Origin: Arthrobacter bussei
Lineage (GTDB): Bacteria; Actinomycetota; Actinomycetes; Actinomycetales; Micrococcaceae
Direction: 5' to 3'
Assembly: GCF_009377195.2 (NCBI RefSeq)
Contig: NZ_VJXX01000001.1
Coordinates: forward strand, 1,178,001-1,242,000
DNA length: 64,000 nucleotides
In this document: piece after piece, positions 61,421 through 64,000 of the stretch
Layout of the letters: each line of letters begins with the position of its first letter
Position numbering within the stretch: position 1 is the first letter of the stretch
Program-made: the position numbers and the translations under genes
The notes under the pieces: model-generated
Seen by the model: only the letters and a program-made list of their open reading frames with translations
Databases searched by the model: none
Told to the model about the DNA's origin: nothing

Positions 61421-62419
61421 ATGCCCACCGAAGCACCACCCGAGGCTCGTACGGACGCCACGCCCGCCGGCAGCTCCTCCCGCCGGCGGGTGGCCCTGAT
61501 CATCAACCCGATCAAGGCCACCGATGTCGACGTCGTGGGCGCCGTCCGGCGCATCGCCGAGGAGGACGGCTGGGACGAGCCGCTCGTCATCGAGACCACG
61601 GCCGATGATCCGGGCCACGGCCAGGCGCGCGAGGCCCTCGGCGCCGGTGTGGAGCTGGTGATCGCCGCCGGCGGCGACGGCACCGTGCGCTGCGTCGCGG
61701 AGGAGCTGGCGGAGACGGGGACCATGATGGCGCTGGTCCCGCTCGGTACCGGGAACCTGCTGGCCCGGAACCTCGACATCGCGGTCGATGACCCCGATGC
61801 CGCCGTCGAGGCCGCGTTCCGCGGGACCGAGCGGACCATCGACGTCGTGCATGTCACCGTCGACCGGGCGCAGGACGCGCACGTGTTCCTCGTCATGGCG
61901 GGGATCGGGTACGACGCCGCGATCATGTCGGACACCCGGGACGATCTGAAGGACAAGGTGGGCTGGCTCGCCTACGTCGATGCCGGTCTGCGGAACCTTC
62001 CGGGCAAGCCCACGCGGACCACCATCTCGGTGGACGGCGGCAAGCCCTTCGAGCGCAGGCTGCGCAGCGTCATGGGCGGGAACTGCGGCAAGATCATGGG
62101 CGGACTCGAGATCTTCCCCGGCGCGAAGATCGACGACGGACTCATGGACCTCATGACGGTGGCACCGAAGGGCGCGCTCGGCTGGCTCGCGGTGGCGGGA
62201 AAGCTCTTCGCCCGGGGCAAGGGCAAGGACCCCTCCCTCGAGTACTTCCAGTGCCGTACCGCGGAGGTGACCCTGCGCGAGCCCCTCGAGGTGCAGCTCG
62301 ACGGCGATCCCCTCGGCAAGGCCACGCACATGGCCTTCGAGGTGAAGCCCGATTCGCTCAGGCTCCGGATGCCCCTGGGGTACAAGGACCCGGCGGTCGT
62401 CAGCGAACCGCTCCCCTAG
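61421..62419 (+). CDS. Diacylglycerol kinase-like lipid kinase
   Basis: A 332-residue DAGK-fold protein. The nucleotide loop is AGGDGTVRCVAEEL, followed by LVPLGTGNLLARNL and the VFLVMAGIGYDAAIM and DDGLMDLMTV blocks that bind metal and lipid head groups. Homologues phosphorylate diacylglycerol or related lipids at the membrane. GAAGGAC precedes the ATG at 61421. Divergent from the SGNH hydrolase, which may also act on lipids. Confidence 0.88.
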   Translation: MPTEAPPEARTDATPAGSSSRRRVALIINPIKATDVDVVGAVRRIAEEDGWDEPLVIETTADDPGHGQAREALGAGVELVIAAGGDGTVRCVAEELAETGTMMALVPLGTGNLLARNLDIAVDDPDAAVEAAFRGTERTIDVVHVTVDRAQDAHVFLVMAGIGYDAAIMSDTRDDLKDKVGWLAYVDAGLRNLPGKPTRTTISVDGGKPFERRLRSVMGGNCGKIMGGLEIFPGAKIDDGLMDLMTVAPKGALGWLAVAGKLFARGKGKDPSLEYFQCRTAEVTLREPLEVQLDGDPLGKATHMAFEVKPDSLRLRMPLGYKDPAVVSEPLP

Positions 62420-62446
62420 CCCGTTCCGGGACGCATCGCGCCCCTC

Positions 62447-62499
62447 GGCTCCGGGCAGGCTCCGGCAGGCTCCGGCAGGCTCCGGGCAGGCTCCGGGCA
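62447..62499. repeat. Five tandem 10-11-bp units between convergent genes
   Basis: Five head-to-tail copies of GGCTCCGG(G)CA fill the gap between the stop of the kinase gene and the stop of the M23 peptidase, ending at the latter's stop codon. Units 2 and 3 are 10 bp, the others 11 bp. Confidence 0.85.
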
Positions 62500-63543
62500 T
62501 CAGAGCCAGGGCTGAGGGTCGACCTTCTCGTCGTCGACCATGACCTCGAAGTGGAGGTGGCAGCCGGTCGAGTTCCCGGTGCTGCCCACGGCGCCGAGGA
62601 GGTCGCCACGCGCGACCCGGGCGCCCGCGGCCACGTCGAGGACGCTCAGGTGGTTGTAGGTCGTGCTGAGGCCGTCGCCGTGGTCGACCACGATGCGCTG
62701 CCCGCCGCCGTACGCGTGCCAGCCGGAGTCCACGACCGTGCCGGCGTCGGCGGCCTTGACGGCCGCCCCGCAGGCGCTGGCATAGTCCTGGCCGGTGTGG
62801 AGTTCCTCGCCCGATCCGCCCAGTGGGTTGACGCGGTAGCCGAAGGTCGAGGCGACGACCGGGTTGTCGACGGGAACGCTGAAGGCCTTGCGCTCCTTAG
62901 CCGCCGGTGTGAGCGACGCCGAGAGCGCGCGCGCCGTGACGATGCTCGGAGCTATGCCGTCGGCTGCCGGGCCCGCTGCGACGAGGCCGAAGGTCACCGC
63001 CGCATCGGCGGGAGCGGTGACTGCCGGGGAGGACCGGGGCGCCGGGATCGCAGGGGCGTCCGTGGTGATCTGCGGAGCGGTGCCCTGGGCGGCCGGCGCG
63101 ACAGCACCCATCACGAGGCCTGCCGAGGCCAGGACGATCCCGGCCGTCGCCGCGTTGCCCCGCAGCCGCTCCAGCCGCGTGGGGCGGCCGCCCGCGCGGT
63201 GCCCGCCGGCGGCTCGCGGCGCCGTTGTTCGTACGCCCGCCGGGGCCGATGCGGCCTCGCGGAGGGATCGACGGGAGGGAAGGATCGGCGACGCCGCAGT
63301 GTCCGCGGACCGCGCCGCACGAAGGGCCCGACGGGACGGGAGGCTCGTAGGGGGACGTTCGGACGCCTCAGGGGCGATCCATGCGGGGGCGGGCGCCTCG
63401 GACGCCCGGGCCGCCGGGGCGGGGAGGACATGGGTCATCCGTCGGGCGGTCGGGGAAGGATCGGCGGGATGCCCTTCGGCACGACGTCGACGGGTGTCCT
63501 GCTGGTGCACGCGACCGTCGGACGCGCGGCGGCGACCGGACAT
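62500..63543 (-). CDS. M23 (LytM-type) peptidoglycan endopeptidase
   Basis: About 347 residues from the ATG at 63543. A long, Arg/Ala/Pro-rich cytoplasmic region leads to a membrane or signal helix (ATAGIVLASAGLVMGAVAPA), an Ala/Pro linker, and a C-terminal LytM domain with the zinc ligands in ELHTGQDYASACG and GCHLHFEVMV. It should cut peptidoglycan cross-links at the cell surface. A GTG at 63687 would add 48 residues of doubtful sequence. The upstream region has an MtrA-like direct repeat and a hairpin. Confidence 0.85.
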   Translation of the reverse strand: MSGRRRASDGRVHQQDTRRRRAEGHPADPSPTARRMTHVLPAPAARASEAPAPAWIAPEASERPPTSLPSRRALRAARSADTAASPILPSRRSLREAASAPAGVRTTAPRAAGGHRAGGRPTRLERLRGNAATAGIVLASAGLVMGAVAPAAQGTAPQITTDAPAIPAPRSSPAVTAPADAAVTFGLVAAGPAADGIAPSIVTARALSASLTPAAKERKAFSVPVDNPVVASTFGYRVNPLGGSGEELHTGQDYASACGAAVKAADAGTVVDSGWHAYGGGQRIVVDHGDGLSTTYNHLSVLDVAAGARVARGDLLGAVGSTGNSTGCHLHFEVMVDDEKVDPQPWL

Positions 63544-63828
63544 GACCGTCTGGCTCAACGACTGACCTCTTTCAGGACGCCCGCGACGTCGGTCGGCGGA
63601 TCGGAGCAGGACTCGATCCGGCTCGTCGGCACGGCGGCCCCGCGGAAGGCCGTGGAGGGCGTGCGCCGACTGGACCGCGAGGGACACGGATGGTGCGGCA
63701 TCGGCCGCCGGTCCGTGGATCCTCCGCCCCTGTCACAGGGTGTTCGGCGGTCCGCTGACAGGGTCGGGCGTGCGGACCTGGTGGAGAAAGGTGCTGTGGC
63801 TGGTCAAACCCTAGGGCACCATGGACGA

Positions 63829-63844
63829 AGTTACAATTCCGTTA
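63829..63844 (-). promoter_or_regulatory. MtrA-like direct repeat upstream of the M23 peptidase
   Basis: On the minus strand ATAAC, six bases, GTAAC: two near-identical pentamers 11 bp apart in an AT-rich patch about 290 bases before the M23 start. MtrA of actinobacteria binds spaced GTAAC-like repeats and controls cell-wall hydrolases. Only similarity and position support this. Confidence 0.4.
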
Positions 63845-63939
63845 TCCAGGCTGTGGATCATCTGTGTGATACTCCTGTCCGGCCTCGGGTTCCTGCGGAA
63901 AAGCCCGGCGAAACCTGCGTTCGGAGCATCCGATCCCGG

Positions 63940-64000
63940 TCAGGACAGTTCCGCGCGACCCTTGCGCCAATAGCCCATGAACGCGACCTGCTTCCGGTCC
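63940..64000 (-). CDS. C-terminal end of an unidentified protein, possibly siderophore-interacting (partial)
   Basis: Twenty codons ending in TGA at 63942-63940 read DRKQVAFMGYWRKGRAELS. A GYWR-x-G end is seen in siderophore-interacting FAD proteins, so that is a guess only. The gene begins beyond the right edge. Confidence 0.35.
   Translation of the reverse strand, partial: DRKQVAFMGYWRKGRAELS

Noticed and set aside
63690..63939. c-di-AMP (ydaO) riboswitch before the M23 peptidase
   Set aside because: Looked for because cell-wall hydrolases often carry it in actinobacteria; the conserved blocks are not present.

Overview
The window is one continuous stretch of very GC-rich DNA (roughly two thirds or more G+C, with a strong G/C bias at third codon positions). 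It carries mostly housekeeping and transport genes of an actinobacterium. The gene set points to Micrococcales, probably an Arthrobacter-like member of the Micrococcaceae: an LCP protein with a LytR_C tail, a CopD-CtaG fusion, an NHLRC2-like thioredoxin/NHL protein, DUF4235 and DUF1059 proteins, YkoEDC thiamine uptake, an LpqY-SugABC-like sugar transporter, and an rpmB-rpmG-rpsN operon of the cysteine-free type. The genus is inference. I see no rRNA, prophage, insertion sequence or CRISPR array.

Layout. 1-4.6 kb: a gene end, an LCP cell-wall ligase facing a DUF368 undecaprenyl-phosphate translocase, and a lysE/lysG exporter-regulator pair. 4.7-6.3 kb: a cyclic-di-GMP-I riboswitch leading an OmpR-type response regulator, convergent with an HPt-like protein that lacks the phospho-histidine. 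6.4-10 kb: an MMPL exporter with a divergent MarR regulator, and a methyltransferase. 10-17.5 kb: small membrane proteins, a low-molecular-weight phosphatase, a RhtB exporter, a kinase-PabB fusion, DUF1059, an EAL phosphodiesterase, GNAT and PabC. 17.5-20.4 kb: a SAM riboswitch and an amino-acid ABC transporter. 20.4-23.5 kb: a TPP riboswitch and the ykoEDC thiamine transporter on the minus strand. 24-30.8 kb: a FUSC-like membrane protein, a dehydratase-glyoxalase fusion, an FAD monooxygenase, a UBP zinc finger, and a second response regulator/HPt-like/MarR-like cluster. 30.9-37.3 kb: a tightly overlapping Mrp Na+/H+ antiporter operon. 37.4-42.6 kb: a UMF1-family MFS transporter, dcd, kynA, an M4 protease with its emfourin-type inhibitor, tRNA-Gly and panD. 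42.7-47.4 kb: a trehalose-type ABC operon. 47.4-52 kb: a HerA-like ATPase, two membrane proteins and a PRISE-type reductase. 52-52.7 kb: a gene-free island of repeats. 52.7-58.3 kb: the NHL/thioredoxin and CopD-CtaG pair, HU, and the rpmB-rpmG-rpsN operon behind a palindrome. 58.6-64 kb: glgC, a MarR regulator, an SGNH hydrolase, a diacylglycerol kinase-like protein, an M23 peptidase and a partial gene.

Three metabolite-sensing RNAs (c-di-GMP, SAM, TPP) control adjacent genes. The least conventional elements are the two loci that pair a response regulator with a histidine-less HPt-like protein (one of them next to the c-di-GMP riboswitch), the kinase-PabB fusion, the twin 76-77-nt palindromic repeats, and the cysteine-free ribosomal-protein operon with a Zur-like palindrome.
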